A stretch of 64,000 nt of DNA. It comes from Brucella pseudintermedia (GTDB taxonomy: Bacteria > Pseudomonadota > Alphaproteobacteria > Rhizobiales > Rhizobiaceae). The stretch covers positions 59,391 to 123,390 of the forward strand of contig NZ_WBWE01000015.1 of assembly GCF_008932435.1 (NCBI RefSeq), given 5' to 3'. Positions 35,674-46,216 of this stretch are shown here, in pieces (the stretch's first letter is position 1; the number at the start of each line of letters is the position of its first letter). The position numbers and the translations under genes were made by a program. Under the pieces are notes generated by a model that worked only from the letters and a program-made list of their open reading frames with translations, ran no database searches and was not told the DNA's origin.

Positions 35674-38600
35674 TTAACCCGCCGCGATCTTCGCCAGCTG
35701 CGTCATGATGACTGCGGAGCCGTTGAGCCGCTTTTCCGGCGTCGGCCAGTCGCGGATGAAGACAATGCTCTGGTCCGGCCTGATCTTGGCCATGGAGCCC
35801 TGTTCGCCGATCATCTTCACCAGCCCGACCGGATTGTTGAAGGTCGCATTGCGGAACTGGATGACCACGCCCTTCGGACCAGCGTCGAGCTTCTCGACAT
35901 TCGCACGGCGGCAGAGCGCCTTGATGTAAACGATCTTGAGCAGATGCTGCACTTCTTCGGGCATCGGGCCAAAACGGTCGATAAGTTCCGCACCGAAAGC
36001 ATCGATATCCTGCGGCTCTTCCAGGTCTGCGAGACGGCGATAAAGGCCGAGACGCAGCTGAAGATCGGGCACATAGGCTTCCGGTATCATCACCGCCGTG
36101 CCGATAGCGATCTGCGGCGACCACTGGCTGTCTTCAACCTCGATCGTTCCCTTGAGAGTAGCCACCGCTTCTTCCAGCATTTGCTGGTAAAGCTCGAAAC
36201 CGACTTCCTTGATATGTCCGGACTGCTCCTCGCCTAGCAGGTTGCCTGCCCCGCGAATATCCATGTCGTGGCTTGCAAGCTGGAAGCCCGCGCCCAGCGT
36301 GTCGAGCGACTGCAGAACCTTGAGGCGGCGTTCCGCCATCTGCGTCAGCATCTTGCCAGCTGGAAGCGTAAACAACGCAAAGGCGCGCTGCTTGGAGCGC
36401 CCGACGCGACCACGCAACTGGTAGAGCTGCGCCAAGCCGAACATATCGGCGCGGTGCACGATCATCGTGTTGGCCGTCGGAATATCGAGGCCCGATTCCA
36501 CGATGGTCGTGGACAGAAGCACATCATACTGACCGTCATAGAATGCGTTCATGATGTCATCGAGGACGCCCGGCGCCATCTGGCCGTGAGCCACGGCCAC
36601 TTTCAGTTCAGGCACGTGGGTTTTCAGAAATTCCTCGATCTCGCCAAGATCGGAAATACGCGGACACACGTAGAAGCTTTGACCGCCGCGATAACGCTCG
36701 CGCAGAAGGGTTTCGCGAATCACGAGCGGATCGAACGGCGAAACGAAAGTCCGCACCGCCATGCGATCGACCGGCGGCGTAGTAATGAGCGACAGCTCTC
36801 GCACGCCGGTCAGCGCAAGCTGCAAGGTGCGCGGAATTGGCGTGGCTGACAATGTCAGCACATGCACATCCGACTTCAGTTCCTTCAGCCGTTCCTTGTG
36901 CTTGACGCCGAAATGCTGCTCTTCATCGATGATGAGCAGCCCGAGATTCTTGAACTTGATCGAGCTGCCGAGCAGCGCATGGGTGCCGACGACTATATCG
37001 ACGGTTCCTTCCTCCAACCCCTTCTTGGCAGCAGCGAGCTCTTTCGTCCCAACGAGGCGCGATGCATGGGCAACATTGATGGGCAGGCCATGGAAACGCT
37101 TTGAGAAGGTTTTGAAATGCTGGCGCGACAGAAGCGTCGTCGGAACGACAACCGCGACCTGAACGCCGCTCATCGCCGCAATGAAAGCAGCACGCAGCGC
37201 CACTTCCGTCTTGCCGAAGCCGACATCGCCGCAGATCAGGCGATCCATCGGCTTACCGGCAGCCAGGTCGTCGGCGACGGATTCAATGGCCATCAACTGG
37301 TCATCGGTCTCATCATAGGGAAAGCGAGCGGCGAACTCGGCATAGAGACCCTCCGGCGGCGTCATGACCGGCGCGCCGCGCATCTGGCGTTCGGCAGCGA
37401 TCTGGATCAGATGTCCGGCAATCTCAAGCAGTCGCTTCTTGAGTTTGGCCTTGCGCATCTGCCACGCGCCGCCACCCAGCTTGTCGAGAACCGCATCGGA
37501 CCCTTCCGAACCATAGCGCGACAGAAGCTCGATATTTTCGACCGGCAGGAACAGCCGGTCGTCGCCCGCGTAGTGGATTTCGAGGCAGTCATGCGGCGCA
37601 CCCGCCGCCGTGATTGTCTTGAGGCCAACGAAACGACCGATACCGTGATCGACGTGGACGACAATGTCGCCAGCCGTCAGCGAGGCGACTTCCGAGATGA
37701 AATCCTGATCGCGCTTGCGGCGCTTGGAGCGGCGTATAAGACGGTCGCCCAGAATATCCTGCTCGGCCACGATGACGAGATCGCCAGCATCGAATCCACT
37801 TTCAACGGCCAGCACAGCCGCCGTCACCTTGTCGCGTGAGAGCGCCTTGACGGTGGAAAGCCGGTCTACCGATTCGATCTTTTCCAGCCCGTGCTCGTCG
37901 AGCACCTGCAAAAGACGGTCGAGCGAGCCTTCCGTCCAGGCAGCAACCAGCACCTTCTTGCCCGATGCGCGCAGTTCGGCGATATGCTTCACCACCGCTT
38001 CAAACAGGTTCACATCGGTGGCGGCGCGTTCCTCGGCAAAGCTGCGGCCCTTGTGTACTTCAGCATGAACAATCGTCCGCCCCGGAACTTCCGGCGCGCC
38101 GAACGGCGTCAAATCGATGCGCATCCCACCGGTTTCGGCGTGCTTCTCGACTTCCGCAGGAGTAAGATAAAGCGTTTCCGGCTTGACGGGCTTGTAAGGC
38201 ACCGCATCGCTGCCGGGTTCCTTGCCTTCTGCCTGCCGCAGCCGCGCTTCGTAATGATCGACCACCATCGTGTGGCGCTCGTTCAGCGCTTCATGCACCA
38301 GATGGTCGAACACCACCGGCATATTGCCCGCATGATCGAATACGGTATCGAGTGTGTCGTAGAACAGCGGTAGCCAGTGTTCCATGCCCGCAAAGCGGCG
38401 ACCTTCGCTGATCGCCTGATAGAGCGCATCGTCACGCTGCGGCGCGCCGAACATCGCCACATAGTTCTTGCGGAACCGGCTGATCATTTCCGGCGACAGC
38501 GTGATTTCGCTCATCGGCTGAAGCACGAATTCCTTCCGCGTGCCGGTGGTGCGCTGCGAAGCAGGGTCGAAAGCGCGAATCGTCTCCAGCGTATCGCCGA

Positions 38601-39186
38601 AGAAATCCAGCCTCAGCGGTTCTTCCGCGCCCGGCGCGTAAAGATCGAGAATGCCGCCGCGCACGGCAAATTCGCCAATATCACGCACCGTCGACACACG
38701 TTCGAAACCATTGCGCTCCAGCCGGGATGCCAGATCGTTCATATCCAGCTGGTTGCCGGGTCGTGCAGAAATCACCTGTTCGGCGATTGCCGCTTGAGGC
38801 GGCAGCTTTTGCAGGACTGCATTGGCTGTCGTCAGAATGATGGCTGGATGCGGCGCTGTCCTGAGCGCGGATAATGCACCAAGCGCGGTGAGCCTGCGCG
38901 CAGCCGCATCCGCCCCCGGTGACACGCGATCATAAGGCAAGCAATCCCATGCAGGCAGGTGAAGAACCGCCATATCCGGCGCTACGAAACTCAACACCTG
39001 TTCAAGGTCGGCAATGCGCTGCCCGTCGCGCACGATATACATAATCGGCCCGCGTTCGCCGATCCCTTCCACCAGTCGGACAAGACAGAACGCCTCGTAA
39101 CCGTCGGCAACACCGTCGATCACGATATGACGTTTTGCCCCGAGCGCGCTGGAGGACTTAAGACCTAGTTTGCTGAAAACGGGCAT
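35674..39186 (-). CDS. mfd: Transcription-repair coupling factor Mfd
   Basis: 1170 residues, full length. UvrB-like N-terminal domains, an RNA polymerase interaction (CarD-like) domain around residue 500, a RecG-like superfamily 2 translocase with Walker A GDVGFGKTEVALR (about residue 650) and DEEQ box IIDEEQHFG, motif VI QLYQLRGRVGRS, and the C-terminal TRCF domain. Removes stalled RNA polymerase and recruits UvrA. Starts 13 bases after sdhE, in the same operon. Confidence 0.97.
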   Translation of the reverse strand: MPVFSKLGLKSSSALGAKRHIVIDGVADGYEAFCLVRLVEGIGERGPIMYIVRDGQRIADLEQVLSFVAPDMAVLHLPAWDCLPYDRVSPGADAAARRLTALGALSALRTAPHPAIILTTANAVLQKLPPQAAIAEQVISARPGNQLDMNDLASRLERNGFERVSTVRDIGEFAVRGGILDLYAPGAEEPLRLDFFGDTLETIRAFDPASQRTTGTRKEFVLQPMSEITLSPEMISRFRKNYVAMFGAPQRDDALYQAISEGRRFAGMEHWLPLFYDTLDTVFDHAGNMPVVFDHLVHEALNERHTMVVDHYEARLRQAEGKEPGSDAVPYKPVKPETLYLTPAEVEKHAETGGMRIDLTPFGAPEVPGRTIVHAEVHKGRSFAEERAATDVNLFEAVVKHIAELRASGKKVLVAAWTEGSLDRLLQVLDEHGLEKIESVDRLSTVKALSRDKVTAAVLAVESGFDAGDLVIVAEQDILGDRLIRRSKRRKRDQDFISEVASLTAGDIVVHVDHGIGRFVGLKTITAAGAPHDCLEIHYAGDDRLFLPVENIELLSRYGSEGSDAVLDKLGGGAWQMRKAKLKKRLLEIAGHLIQIAAERQMRGAPVMTPPEGLYAEFAARFPYDETDDQLMAIESVADDLAAGKPMDRLICGDVGFGKTEVALRAAFIAAMSGVQVAVVVPTTLLSRQHFKTFSKRFHGLPINVAHASRLVGTKELAAAKKGLEEGTVDIVVGTHALLGSSIKFKNLGLLIIDEEQHFGVKHKERLKELKSDVHVLTLSATPIPRTLQLALTGVRELSLITTPPVDRMAVRTFVSPFDPLVIRETLLRERYRGGQSFYVCPRISDLGEIEEFLKTHVPELKVAVAHGQMAPGVLDDIMNAFYDGQYDVLLSTTIVESGLDIPTANTMIVHRADMFGLAQLYQLRGRVGRSKQRAFALFTLPAGKMLTQMAERRLKVLQSLDTLGAGFQLASHDMDIRGAGNLLGEEQSGHIKEVGFELYQQMLEEAVATLKGTIEVEDSQWSPQIAIGTAVMIPEAYVPDLQLRLGLYRRLADLEEPQDIDAFGAELIDRFGPMPEEVQHLLKIVYIKALCRRANVEKLDAGPKGVVIQFRNATFNNPVGLVKMIGEQGSMAKIRPDQSIVFIRDWPTPEKRLNGSAVIMTQLAKIAAG

Positions 39187-39199
39187 GGGAACCTTGAAC

Positions 39200-39487
39200 T
39201 CAGAATTCTATGCGGTCGCGGAAGGCGACAATATCGCGGAACAGGGGCGTGTCGAAATCTGCCGGGACCGGGCTTTCACCTGTCACCCATTTAAGAAGAT
39301 CGCGGTCAAGCACTTCCAGGATATGCTCGAATTCGTCAAGCTGCGGATCGGTGAAGCCGACAATATATTCATCCGCATATTGCCCAAGGATCAGATCCAT
39401 CTCGCGCATTCCGCGATGCCATGCGCGAAACAGAAGCTTGCGGCGCCGTACATCCAGATTTTCCGTCGCCAATGTGCTGCCAGTCAT
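39200..39487 (-). CDS. sdhE: FAD assembly factor SdhE
   Basis: 95 residues. RRRKLLFRAWHRGMREMDLILGQYADEYI contains the RGxxE (here RGMRE) motif required to attach FAD covalently to succinate dehydrogenase SdhA. Length and fold match the SdhE/SDHAF2 family. Upstream of mfd; divergent from recG with a 150-base gap. Confidence 0.93.
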   Translation of the reverse strand: MTGSTLATENLDVRRRKLLFRAWHRGMREMDLILGQYADEYIVGFTDPQLDEFEHILEVLDRDLLKWVTGESPVPADFDTPLFRDIVAFRDRIEF

Positions 39488-39638
39488 CCTCGGTAAGCTC
39501 CAGTCAGTTCCAAATTGCTGCTGGTATATAGCATCTGCGCCGCAAACGGGAACCCGTTTATCCGACAAGAACAAAAAGAGCACAGAAAGATTGCGCGGCG
39601 CCCTTGCACGGCGGGGCGAAGCAGTTAATGCTCCCGCC

Positions 39639-41747
39639 ATGCGTCCATCCGTTCTCGATCCATTTTTCGCTTCCGTTCGTTCACTTTCAGGCATTGGCCC
39701 GAAGGTCGCAGCTCTGCTTGGCAAACTGCTTGGTACTGACTTACCGGGCGCGGAGCCGAAAGTCGGCCAGCTTCTGTTCCTGGCGCCGCATAGCGTGATC
39801 GACCGGCGAAACCGACCCGGGATCGTCAATGCGCCTGAGGGTGCAATCGTCACGCTGGAAGTGACAGTAGACCAGCATCAGCCGGCACCGCCTGGACGCG
39901 GCAATATTCCGCATCGCGTCTTCGCACATGACGATACGGGCGAAATTGCGCTGACCTTCTTCCACGCGCAATTGCCGTGGCTGCAAAAAATGCTGCCCGA
40001 AGGTGAGACCGTCATCGTGTCGGGCAAGGTGGAATGGTTCAACGGCCGCGCCTCCATGGTCCATCCTGATTACATTGCGAGCCTGGAAGATGCGGCCAAT
40101 CTGCCTATGGTCGAGCCGGTCTATCCGCTAACTGCGGGCCTGTCGTCCAAGACGCTGGCGCGCGCCGTCAAGGAAGCGCTGACGCGTGTTCCAACAATGC
40201 CGGAATGGATCGACGCGCCCTTGCTCGCGCGGGAGCGCTTTACCAGTTTCCGGCAATCGCTCAACACGCTTCATCTGCCGGAAGACCCGTCCGACATCGC
40301 GCTTGAAAGTGTTTCGCGACGCAGGCTCGCTTATGACGAGTTTCTCGCCGGACAATTGGCGCTGGCCCTTGTTCGCGCCAAGACGCGACGTCTTTCCGGT
40401 CGCCCTTTGGAAGGAACAGGACGCATCGTCGCGGAAATCATGCGTCACTTGCCCTATCGCTTGACCAAGGGGCAGGATCAGGCCGTTCGCGAAATCATCA
40501 CCGACCTCAAATCGCCTGAACGCATGTTGCGGCTTTTGCAGGGCGACGTAGGCTCGGGCAAGACGGTGGTGGGATTGCTTTCCATGGCCCACGCCGCTGA
40601 ATCCGGTGGCCAATCTGCACTGATGGCGCCAACAGAAGTTCTGGCCCGCCAGCATTTTGCGACCATCGCGCCGCTTGCGGAGAAAGCGGGATTGAAGGCA
40701 GCACTCCTGACCGGTCGTGAAAAAGGACGCGACCGGAATACCGTGCTGGAAGGATTGAAAGGCGGTGAGATCGATATCGTCATCGGCACGCACGCGCTAT
40801 TTCAGGAAAAGGTCGAGTACCGCGACCTCGTTCTGGTCATCATTGATGAACAGCATCGTTTCGGCGTGCATCAGCGCCTGATGCTAACGGCCAAGGGTTC
40901 GGCACCGGATATGCTGGTCATGACGGCGACGCCCATTCCGCGCACCCTCGTCCTCACTGCCTTTGGGGACATGGATGTGTCGAAATTGACCGAAAAACCC
41001 GCGGGTCGCCAGTCCATCACAACGGCTATCGTGCCGATGGAGCGCATGAACGAACTTGTCGAGCGCATCCGAAAGGCTGTCGGAGAAGGCCAGAAAATCT
41101 ACTGGATTTGCCCTCTGGTCGAAGAATCCGAAGTCGTGGAACTGACATCCGCCGAAGAGCGCTTTGGGAGCCTCAAACCCGTCTTTGGAGATCGCATCGG
41201 CCTTATCCATGGCCGCATGAACGGAGCGGAAAAAGATGAGGCAATGCGGGCGTTGAAGCAGGGCGAAACCCGTGTACTGGTTGCCACCACAGTGATCGAA
41301 GTCGGCGTGGATGTGCCCGATGCCACGATTATCGTCATTGAACACGCCGAACGCTTCGGCCTGTCGCAATTGCACCAGCTACGCGGGCGTGTAGGCCGCG
41401 GCGACAAACCTTCAACCTGCCTGCTGCTTTACAAGGGGCCGCTGGGTGAAGTCGCGCAAGCCCGGCTGAAAGTGATGCGTGAGACGGAAGACGGTTTTCG
41501 CATCGCCGAGGAAGACTTGAAACTGCGTGGCGAAGGTGAACTGCTTGGCACGCGGCAATCGGGAACGCCGGGTTTCCGTCTGGCTTCCATCGAAGCGCAT
41601 GGCGATCTTCTGGAAATCGCCCGCAAGGACGCGCGTTACATTCTGACCAGCGATCCCGATCTGGAATCCGAACGCGGACAGGCGCTACGAATATTGCTCT
41701 ATCTCTTTGGGCGAGACGAAGCGATCAGGCTCTTGCGGGCAGGATAG
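39639..41747 (+). CDS. recG: ATP-dependent DNA helicase RecG
   Basis: 702 residues. N-terminal wedge (OB) domain, then Walker A GDVGSGKTVVGLL (about residue 305), DEQH box IIDEQHRFGV, and motif VI LHQLRGRVGRGDKPS. Remodels stalled replication forks and Holliday junctions. The ATG at 39639 begins the family N-terminus MRPSVLDPFFASVRSLSGIGP; the open frame upstream only overlaps sdhE antisense. Confidence 0.96.
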   Translation: MRPSVLDPFFASVRSLSGIGPKVAALLGKLLGTDLPGAEPKVGQLLFLAPHSVIDRRNRPGIVNAPEGAIVTLEVTVDQHQPAPPGRGNIPHRVFAHDDTGEIALTFFHAQLPWLQKMLPEGETVIVSGKVEWFNGRASMVHPDYIASLEDAANLPMVEPVYPLTAGLSSKTLARAVKEALTRVPTMPEWIDAPLLARERFTSFRQSLNTLHLPEDPSDIALESVSRRRLAYDEFLAGQLALALVRAKTRRLSGRPLEGTGRIVAEIMRHLPYRLTKGQDQAVREIITDLKSPERMLRLLQGDVGSGKTVVGLLSMAHAAESGGQSALMAPTEVLARQHFATIAPLAEKAGLKAALLTGREKGRDRNTVLEGLKGGEIDIVIGTHALFQEKVEYRDLVLVIIDEQHRFGVHQRLMLTAKGSAPDMLVMTATPIPRTLVLTAFGDMDVSKLTEKPAGRQSITTAIVPMERMNELVERIRKAVGEGQKIYWICPLVEESEVVELTSAEERFGSLKPVFGDRIGLIHGRMNGAEKDEAMRALKQGETRVLVATTVIEVGVDVPDATIIVIEHAERFGLSQLHQLRGRVGRGDKPSTCLLLYKGPLGEVAQARLKVMRETEDGFRIAEEDLKLRGEGELLGTRQSGTPGFRLASIEAHGDLLEIARKDARYILTSDPDLESERGQALRILLYLFGRDEAIRLLRAG

Positions 41748-41749
41748 AA

Positions 41750-41774
41750 AAATGGCGGCACTCCGCCGCCATTT
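41750..41774. terminator. Bidirectional terminator recG / glmS
   Basis: AAATGGCGGC / GCCGCCATTT stem around ACTCC, between convergent genes. Confidence 0.88.
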
Positions 41775-41812
41775 CTATCAATTTGTAAAGTCTTCTTGGT
41801 AGTGAGCTGATT

Positions 41813-43636
41813 TTACTCGACAGTGACAGACTTTGCCAGATTGCGCGGTTGGTCAACGTCAGTACCCATCAGAATGGCGGTATGATAGGCCAGCATCTGG
41901 ATCGGCAGCGCATAAACGAGCGGCGTGATGAATTCCGGTACGTCCGGCAGAACGATGGTTGCCATCGTGTCGATGCTAGCGGCTTCTGCGCCTTTTTTGT
42001 CGGTGATGAGAATGATGCGACCGCCGCGTGCCGCGACTTCCTGCATGTTGGAAACGGTCTTCTCATAGAGACGATCAGACGGCGCTATGACGATTACCGG
42101 CATCGTTTCATCAATCAGCGCAATCGGGCCGTGCTTCAACTCGCCAGCGGCGTAGCCTTCAGCGTGGATATAGGAAATTTCCTTGAGCTTCAGCGCGCCT
42201 TCCATGGCAAGCGGGAAGGACGTGCCGCGACCGAGATAAAGCACGTGATTGACCTTGGCCAACTCATGACAGACTGCTGCTATCTGGTCTTCGAGCTTCA
42301 GAACCTGATTGATGAAACGCGGCGCCTCGGAAAGTTGACGCACCAGTTCCTGTTCCCGTTTGTCATCAATTGCGCCGCGCGCCTTGGCTGCGGCAATCGC
42401 CAATGAGGCCATGGCCGAGAGCTGACAGGTGAAAGCCTTGGTGGACGCAACACCGATCTCCGGCCCTGCGAGCGTCGGAAAAATGGCATCGGATTCACGC
42501 GCGATGGTCGATCCCGTCACGTTAACGACTGCAGCGATTTTCAACCCTTGCGATTTGCAGTAACGCAGCGATGCCAGTGTATCAGCCGTTTCACCGGACT
42601 GGGACACGAACATTGCCAGCGAATCCTTCGACAGCGGCATTTCGCGATAGCGGAATTCGGAAGCGATATCGCTATCCACCGGCAGGCGCGCAATCTGCTC
42701 AAACCAGTATTTGCCGACAGATGCAGCATAATAGGCTGTGCCGCAGGCAGAAATCGTCAGGCGGTCGATCTTGCTGAAATCGATGCCGATTGCTTCCTGA
42801 CGCACTTTGCCCGTGGTAAAATCGAGATAGTTCGCAAGCGTGTGAGAGATCACTTCCGGCTGCTCGAACATCTCCTTCTGCATGAAGTGACGGTGATTGC
42901 CCTTGGAGACGAGCATATTAGCCGTCTGCGTCTTCTGGATCGGGCGCTCAGCTTCGTTGTTGTTTTCGTCGTAAACGGTCACGCCCTTGCGCGTCAGCAC
43001 AGCCCAATCGCCATCCTCGAGATAGGCTATGGTATCGGTGAAAGGCGACAGTGCAATAGCGTCGGAACCGAGGAACATTTCACCTTCGCCATAACCAACG
43101 GCAAGCGGCGGTCCCTGGCGCGCACCGATCAAAAGCTCTTCGTCGCCCTCGAACAAGAAGGCAAGCGCGAAAGCACCGTGCAGCATCGGCAGGCTGTCGC
43201 GGACAGCCTCTACCGGAGACTTGCCCTTTGCCAGTTCGCGGGTCACCAGATGCGCGACGGCTTCGGTGTCGGTTTCGGTCTGGAATTTGTAGCCTTCCGC
43301 TTCAAGCATGGCGCGAAGCTCGGCAAAATTCTCGATGATGCCGTTATGAACGACCGCAAGGCGCTCGGTAATGTGCGGATGGGCATTGCGCTCCACAGGC
43401 TTGCCATGCGTCGCCCAGCGGGTATGGCCGATACCGATGACACCGGGAAGCGGTTCTCCAGCCAGTCGCTTTTCCAGATTGATCAGCTTGCCTTCGGCGC
43501 GGCGGCGATCGAGCTTGCCGTTCTGCAAGGTGGCGATACCGGCAGAATCGTAGCCGCGATATTCAAGCCGCTTCAGTGCATCCACGAGAAGCGGAGCGAC
43601 TTCGTTATTTCCGATAATGCCGATAATTCCACACAT
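41813..43636 (-). CDS. glmS: Glucosamine-6-phosphate synthase GlmS
   Basis: 607 residues. N-terminal glutaminase starting MCGIIGIIG with Cys2 as nucleophile, then two SIS sugar isomerase domains (FVSQSGETADTLASLRYCK; IYLGRGTSF-type segment), ending in the conserved DQPRNLAKSVTVE. Makes glucosamine-6-phosphate from fructose-6-phosphate and glutamine. No glmS ribozyme is expected or seen. Downstream of glmU in the same orientation. Confidence 0.97.
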   Translation of the reverse strand: MCGIIGIIGNNEVAPLLVDALKRLEYRGYDSAGIATLQNGKLDRRRAEGKLINLEKRLAGEPLPGVIGIGHTRWATHGKPVERNAHPHITERLAVVHNGIIENFAELRAMLEAEGYKFQTETDTEAVAHLVTRELAKGKSPVEAVRDSLPMLHGAFALAFLFEGDEELLIGARQGPPLAVGYGEGEMFLGSDAIALSPFTDTIAYLEDGDWAVLTRKGVTVYDENNNEAERPIQKTQTANMLVSKGNHRHFMQKEMFEQPEVISHTLANYLDFTTGKVRQEAIGIDFSKIDRLTISACGTAYYAASVGKYWFEQIARLPVDSDIASEFRYREMPLSKDSLAMFVSQSGETADTLASLRYCKSQGLKIAAVVNVTGSTIARESDAIFPTLAGPEIGVASTKAFTCQLSAMASLAIAAAKARGAIDDKREQELVRQLSEAPRFINQVLKLEDQIAAVCHELAKVNHVLYLGRGTSFPLAMEGALKLKEISYIHAEGYAAGELKHGPIALIDETMPVIVIAPSDRLYEKTVSNMQEVAARGGRIILITDKKGAEAASIDTMATIVLPDVPEFITPLVYALPIQMLAYHTAILMGTDVDQPRNLAKSVTVE

Positions 43637-43724
43637 AGGCTGCTCCAGATCCGACGTTGAGACGTAATGTTTCGCGGTTTAAAGATTCTAATGCAGAACG
43701 GCAACCCAATGGATTGCCGCTCGT

Positions 43725-43768
43725 TTAGAGCGGTTCTTGCTTTTACGGAATCGTTGGAACCGCTCTAA
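43725..43768. repeat. 12-bp inverted repeat between glmS and glmU
   Basis: TTAGAGCGGTTC (43725-43736) and GAACCGCTCTAA (43757-43768) are perfectly complementary, with a 20-base spacer. A second smaller hairpin (CGGCAA / TTGCCG) sits at about 43699-43719. No T-run; may be a palindromic intergenic repeat, an RNA processing hairpin or a weak glmU terminator. Confidence 0.55.
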
Positions 43769-43845
43769 CTGTCTGTTTCTGCCGCATTTCCTAACGCAAA
43801 ACCGTTTCACACTTTTGCTGGAAATGCTCCAAGCTGTTGGATGAT

Positions 43846-45210
43846 TTATTTCGCCGCGGTTTTAGCCGCTTTGATGGCGGCATATTTCTCCCGCAGGGTT
43901 TTCCCCCGACCTTCCTTCGTTTCCTGCCGGGCACGGCCGAAGGCCAGCGCATCTGCGGGAACATTGTCCGTGATCGTGCTGCCCGATGCGATATAGGCAT
44001 TGTCGCCGATTTCCACCGGCGCAACCAGCGAACTGTTCGACCCGATGAACGCGTTTTCGCCAATCACCGTCTCATACTTGTTGTAGCCATCGTAATTGCA
44101 GGTGATCGTGCCCGCACCGATATTGCTCGACGCGCCGACTGTCGCATCTCCGATATAGGTCAGGTGATTGATCTTCGCGCCTTTATGCACGGTGGCATTC
44201 TTCACCTCGCAGAAATTGCCGACCTTGGTCTTTTCGGCCAGATTTGCGCCCGGACGCAGGCGCGCAAATGGCCCGATCTCTGCCTTGGGACCGACTTCCG
44301 CACCTTCCAGATGAGAGAAAGAATGGATCAAAGCTCCCGACGCAACATGCACGTGGGGACCGAAGAAGACGTTCGGCTCAACAATAACGTCGGCCTCAAT
44401 CAGCGTGTCGTGGGAGAAAAACACTGTTTCAGGCGCAACAAGCGTCACGCCTGCCAGCATCATCTGGCGGCGCTTACGCTGCTGCCAGATGGCTTCGGCT
44501 TCAGCCAGTTCGACACGGTTGTTGATGCCGATCACATTGTCGACCGGCACTTCGATGGCCGTCACATTCATGCCCCGGCCGTGGGCGATGGCAACTATGT
44601 CGGTGAGGTAATATTCGCCCTTGGCGTTGTTATTATCGACGGCATCCAGAAGCGCCAGAGCGTGTCGGCCGCGAACAGCCATCAGCCCGCCATTGCAGAA
44701 ACCAATCTGTTTTTGCGCTTCGCTTGCTTCTTTTTCCTCAACGATGGCGACCAGTTTGTCGCCCTCTTCGATCAGACGGCCATAGCCGTGCGGATTCTCC
44801 GGGCGGAAACCGATAACGACAACATCAGCGCCTGCGGCCAGTCGCTCCCGGGCCTTTTGCAAAGATTGTGCCTCGATCAGCGGCGTATCACCAAACACGA
44901 TGAGCAGATCGTCATAACCGCGTTCGATTGCCTCGCGTGCGGCCAGAACCGCATGTGCTGTACCGAGACGTTCCTTCTGCTCAAAGGCCGAGACGGGCCC
45001 TGCCTTCTTCTCCACCGCCGCGCGCACTTCGTCGGCGCCACGCCCCACGACCAGCGCAACATCGCTTTTGCCGGTACCCTGAACAGCCTTCACCACGTGC
45101 GAGACCAGCGGCAACCCTGCCACCTGATGCAGCACTTTCGGAAGACTGGATTTCATGCGCGTGCCTTCGCCAGCAGCAAGCACGATGGAAAGGCAGGTAC
45201 GGTCTGTCAT
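43846..45210 (-). CDS. glmU: Bifunctional UDP-GlcNAc pyrophosphorylase / GlcN-1-P acetyltransferase GlmU
   Basis: 454 residues. N-terminal uridyltransferase with [18 protein letters not shown] at residues ~10-27; C-terminal left-handed beta-helix of hexapeptide repeats (for example [20 protein letters not shown]) for acetyl transfer. Produces UDP-GlcNAc for peptidoglycan and lipid A. The ATG at 45210 is chosen over an upstream ATG because it begins the family sequence. Lies upstream of glmS, next step in the same pathway. Confidence 0.96.
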   Translation of the reverse strand: MTDRTCLSIVLAAGEGTRMKSSLPKVLHQVAGLPLVSHVVKAVQGTGKSDVALVVGRGADEVRAAVEKKAGPVSAFEQKERLGTAHAVLAAREAIERGYDDLLIVFGDTPLIEAQSLQKARERLAAGADVVVIGFRPENPHGYGRLIEEGDKLVAIVEEKEASEAQKQIGFCNGGLMAVRGRHALALLDAVDNNNAKGEYYLTDIVAIAHGRGMNVTAIEVPVDNVIGINNRVELAEAEAIWQQRKRRQMMLAGVTLVAPETVFFSHDTLIEADVIVEPNVFFGPHVHVASGALIHSFSHLEGAEVGPKAEIGPFARLRPGANLAEKTKVGNFCEVKNATVHKGAKINHLTYIGDATVGASSNIGAGTITCNYDGYNKYETVIGENAFIGSNSSLVAPVEIGDNAYIASGSTITDNVPADALAFGRARQETKEGRGKTLREKYAAIKAAKTAAK

Positions 45211-45288
45211 GTTATCGTCCAGAAAATTGAGATGATCTTCGCTCATAGCATCAAAGCGTCTATGAAAACTTACAGGCTACCGCTAACC

Positions 45289-46038
45289 TTACCCCAGCCG
45301 CCCGAGCGCTGGGAAATTCTCAAGCAGCCAGAACGAGAAGGATTGCATCCCACCGGTCAGAAACAGGATGCCCGCCGCAACCAGAAGCGCTCCCATCGCT
45401 TTCTCCACCTTGCCGAGATGCACCCGGAAACGCGAAAGAAAACGCATGAATGCGCCGGAAAAAAGAGCGGCGATCAAAAATGGGATGCCGAGCCCCAGCG
45501 AATAGGTCGCCAGCAAAAGCGCCCCCTCACCAACAGTGCTGCTGCCTCCAGCAAGCGTCAGGATCGGCCCGAGAACAGGCCCGATGCATGGGGTCCAGCC
45601 GAAGGCAAAAGCGAGCCCCATAATATAGGCACCAAGTGGCGATGCCGGAGCGTTGCGCGCCTGAAAACGAGCTTCGCGGGACAAGAACGACAGGCGCAGA
45701 ACGCCAAGGAAATTCAGTCCCATCAATATGATGACCACGCCCGCAATAATTGCAATTTCCTGCTGCCAGGCGCGCAGGAAGGCGCCAATGGACGAGGCAC
45801 CCGCGCCAAGCGCAACAAAAACCGTCGTGAAACCGAGAACGAAGCAAATTGCCGCGAATGCCAGCGAACGACGCGCCGAAGGTGCCGCCGCAACGGCAGT
45901 CGTCTTCTCCGCGCGGAAATCTTCGACGCTCACGCCCGCCATGTAGCACAGATAGGGCGGCACAAGCGGCAGGACACAGGGTGACAGAAACGACAACGCG
46001 CCGGCTCCGGCTGCGGTCATGTATGAAATATCGAGCAC
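45289..46038 (-). CDS. ccdA: CcdA-type thiol-disulfide electron carrier
   Basis: 249 residues with six hydrophobic helices. Two conserved cysteines occur in SFLSPCVLPLVPPYL (about residue 21) and FGWTPCIGPVLGP (about residue 150), the redox pair of the DsbD-beta/CcdA family. Passes electrons across the inner membrane, commonly for cytochrome c maturation. Confidence 0.94.
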   Translation of the reverse strand: MLDISYMTAAGAGALSFLSPCVLPLVPPYLCYMAGVSVEDFRAEKTTAVAAAPSARRSLAFAAICFVLGFTTVFVALGAGASSIGAFLRAWQQEIAIIAGVVIILMGLNFLGVLRLSFLSREARFQARNAPASPLGAYIMGLAFAFGWTPCIGPVLGPILTLAGGSSTVGEGALLLATYSLGLGIPFLIAALFSGAFMRFLSRFRVHLGKVEKAMGALLVAAGILFLTGGMQSFSFWLLENFPALGRLG

Positions 46039-46216
46039 CAGGACCTCTTTCCATTCATCAAATCACGTGCGGCGTGGCCGAACCGCAGGCTTGTATAGAC
46101 CAACTTCTGCTCTACTTTGAATATTTTCAATGCGGCATCTCGCTCGACCACAAGTTCGCCCTAAATCGAGATCATTGCGCAATTTATATATGTTGCTCCA
46201 ACCGGACGATGTTCCT

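Noticed and set aside
39488..39638. LexA box upstream of recG
   Set aside because: GAAC elements occur, but their spacing is about 15 bases rather than seven.
41637..41812. Possible glmS ribozyme or riboswitch near glmS
   Set aside because: The ribozyme lies 5' of glmS in Firmicutes; nothing like its core is visible near either end of glmS here.
43837..45984. 715-codon open frame on the plus strand
   Set aside because: Lies across glmU and ccdA antisense; no ribosome site or domain.
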